A stretch of DNA of 64,000 nucleotides from Arthrobacter sp. StoSoilB22. GTDB lineage: Bacteria > Actinomycetota > Actinomycetes > Actinomycetales > Micrococcaceae. The stretch's first letter is position 1, and each line of letters opens with the position of its first letter. Below, piece after piece: positions 62,521 through 64,000 of this stretch. The position numbers were made by a program, and so were the translations under genes. The stretch is taken from contig NZ_AP024652.1 of assembly GCF_019977315.1 (NCBI RefSeq), forward strand, positions 1,612,001 to 1,676,000. The letters run 5' to 3'. Under the pieces are notes generated by a model. The model did no database searches. It was given only the letters and a program-made list of their open reading frames with translations, and was not told where the DNA came from.

Positions 62521-63159
62521 ATGGACAGCCCGGTGCTTGAGCTGCGCGAACTCCATCTTGTGCCTACCCCTGGTGCCAGCTTTAAGGGTCTCGGTGAACC
62601 AGCCCAGAAACGCGCACTCCGTTTCGCCAACGCCAAGGACCGGGAAGAATTCGTTGCCGGCCGGCTCGCTCTCCAGCGCTTCGCCGCCGCGCTCCTCGAC
62701 TTGGACCCTGCCCGGCTGGTGCCGAACTATCACTGCCCGCAGTGCGGCCCCCGCCAGGACCACGGTCGCCCTGGGTTCATGCTCGACGGCGGTCCGGCAC
62801 CTTTGGTGCTGAGCGCGTCCCGGGCGTCGGGCTGGGTGCTGCTGGCCGGCGTCGTACATCCAGCGGATGGCCTCCGGCTGGGAGTGGACCTTGAAGTGGT
62901 CGGCCAAGCAGCGTTCGAAGGTTTTGACGATGTCGCATTGACCGTAAACGAGAGAAACTTTATAGCGTCCACCCCGCCCCGGGATCGATCCAGCCAACGC
63001 GCCCGGCTGTGGGCGCGCAAAGAAGCCTGGCTGAAAATGACCGGTGAAGGTTTGAGGCACAATCCCGCGGAGCTGGATGTGCTGGACCGTCCTGGCCTGC
63101 GGGACATTACGGGCGCTGAAATTCCTGACGGGCTCGTCGCAGCCCTGGCTATCGGCTGA
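62521..63159 (+). CDS. Sfp-type 4'-phosphopantetheinyl transferase
   Basis: 212 residues. It attaches phosphopantetheine to carrier proteins. The signature GVDLEVV and WARKEAWLKMTGEGL (WxxKEA) are present, as is LSASRASGWVLLAG; a Cys pair (HCPQCG) in the middle is unusual for Sfp and may bind metal or be incidental. GGAGAGGAGG precedes the ATG. It converges on the peptidase gene with three bases between stops. Confidence 0.88.
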   Translation: MDSPVLELRELHLVPTPGASFKGLGEPAQKRALRFANAKDREEFVAGRLALQRFAAALLDLDPARLVPNYHCPQCGPRQDHGRPGFMLDGGPAPLVLSASRASGWVLLAGVVHPADGLRLGVDLEVVGQAAFEGFDDVALTVNERNFIASTPPRDRSSQRARLWARKEAWLKMTGEGLRHNPAELDVLDRPGLRDITGAEIPDGLVAALAIG

Positions 63160-63162
63160 GGA

Positions 63163-64000
63163 TTACGGAAGCGCGGGCAGCGCGGACTGGTAGAGCCACG
63201 GCCGAAGAATCGAGGCAGCATCGAAACCCGGTATGAACGAATCTGCAGCTACTACAAAGGATTCTGTTGATACTGATCCGTGCCTGTTCAAGGCAGTCCA
63301 GTGCTGAAGGAAACCAAAGAACGCCTCGTCCCCGGCTGCCATCCGCACAGCGTGAACGGCCAGGGCACCCCGCTTGTAGACGCGGTCATCGAACATCAGC
63401 TCGGGACCGGGATCGCCTACCAGCAGATCCTGGGGACCGGCGCTAAGCCTCTTCCACGCGGCCGTTGCCCGCGCGGACACCGTCATGGTGCGGGATTCTT
63501 CTGACCACAACCACTCCGCGTAGCAGGCGAAGCCCTCGTGCAGCCAAATATCCTTCCAGCTGGTGACCGTGAGGGAATTACCAAACCACTGGTGGGAAAG
63601 CTCGTGGGCGATCAGACGCTGGGCATCCCAGGTATCACGCATATGGTTTCGGCCGAAGATGGAGACGGTTTGGGCTTCGAGAGGAATTTCCAGTTCGTCC
63701 TCGGTCACCACTGAGGTGTAGTCGGCGAATGGGTACGGCCCGAAGCAATCCTCAAAGGTGCGCATCATGTCCGGCTGGCGCCGCAGGCCTTGAAGAGCAT
63801 CCACGGCCAACTCGGGCGTGACTGCGACGAACTGCGGCACCCTGTGATGGGTGTCGTCCACGTGCAGCGGAACCTTGGCGTAGCGCCCGATCTGCACTGT
63901 GGCCAGGTACGTCGCCATGGGCTCAGCCTGCTCGTAGACCCAGGTTTCCCTGCTCGACTTGCGCGAGTGGGAGATCAGCCTGCCGTTGCACACGGGACGG
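63163..64000 (-). CDS. M1-family aminopeptidase, C-terminal part (gene runs off the window)
   Basis: About 279 codons, open to the right edge; the N-terminus lies outside. Zinc site [32 protein letters not shown] gives HExxH-X18-E. It ends soon after the catalytic domain (YQSALPALP), lacking the long C-terminal domain of PepN, so it is a short M1 peptidase of about 450-500 residues as in other actinobacteria. Confidence 0.92.
   Translation of the reverse strand, partial: RPVCNGRLISHSRKSSRETWVYEQAEPMATYLATVQIGRYAKVPLHVDDTHHRVPQFVAVTPELAVDALQGLRRQPDMMRTFEDCFGPYPFADYTSVVTEDELEIPLEAQTVSIFGRNHMRDTWDAQRLIAHELSHQWFGNSLTVTSWKDIWLHEGFACYAEWLWSEESRTMTVSARATAAWKRLSAGPQDLLVGDPGPELMFDDRVYKRGALAVHAVRMAAGDEAFFGFLQHWTALNRHGSVSTESFVVAADSFIPGFDAASILRPWLYQSALPALP

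Overview
The window is a 64 kb piece of a high-GC actinobacterial chromosome, most likely Arthrobacter/Paenarthrobacter or another Micrococcaceae. The evidence is protein-level likeness to that group, actinobacterial markers (ClgR, DUF3046 beside recA, PriA-type HisA, SseB and a mini membrane protein inside the his operon, an SOS-type LysM gene divergent from lexA) and many leaderless start codons placed 6-8 bases after a TANNNT -10 box. It is mostly core genome. I found no tRNA, rRNA, insertion sequence, prophage or CRISPR array.

Layout. 1-9.7 kb: translation and RNA genes (infB end, rbfA, truB, ribF, rpsO, pnp) with a guanine deaminase, an aminotransferase, two small membrane proteins and an M16 peptidase. 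9.7-18.1 kb: a molybdenum-cofactor island, with moaA-moaD on the minus strand facing a plus-strand run of response regulator, histidine kinase, membrane-anchored sulfite-oxidase-type molybdoenzyme, moeA, moaC, mog and moaE. 18.2-29.6 kb: dapB, dapA, RNase J, ftsK, pgsA, cinA and clgR, with accessory genes between (acyltransferase-like membrane protein, SGNH hydrolase, mini DUF222 protein). 29.7-42.1 kb: MarR regulator, recA-recX-miaB-miaA-dapF, rRNA methyltransferase, hflX, a DinG-type helicase, lexA and a divergent LysM protein. 42.2-48 kb: hisC-hisB-hisH-small membrane protein-hisA-sseB and an MFS exporter. 48-52 kb: infC-rpmI-rplT and an RNA methyltransferase. 52-64 kb: MFS exporter, Nudix hydrolase, SOS-type radical SAM protein, pcp, SIMPL protein, a 5'-truncated LppM-like gene, pheST, a secreted serine protease, a phosphopantetheinyl transferase and the end of an M1 aminopeptidase.

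Working together. LexA is encoded here and four clusters of LexA-type boxes lie nearby: recA, lexA/LysM, the mini DUF222 gene and the radical SAM gene. recA also has a second, PafBC-type promoter. The Moco genes supply the cofactor for the molybdoenzyme they flank. The infC operon looks autoregulated at two levels: an attenuator hairpin and an AUU start codon. Its IF3 and L20 proteins both carry unusual Ala/Pro/Lys-rich C-terminal tails, and L20 ends in an extra small globular domain.

The observations most worth following are the L20 fusion, the infC leader, the hflX leader with a six-codon leaderless ORF, the SOS-controlled mini DUF222 gene, the truncated LppM gene, and two long near-perfect palindromes (698-762 and 24986-25025). 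All family assignments come from reading motifs; no database search was run.
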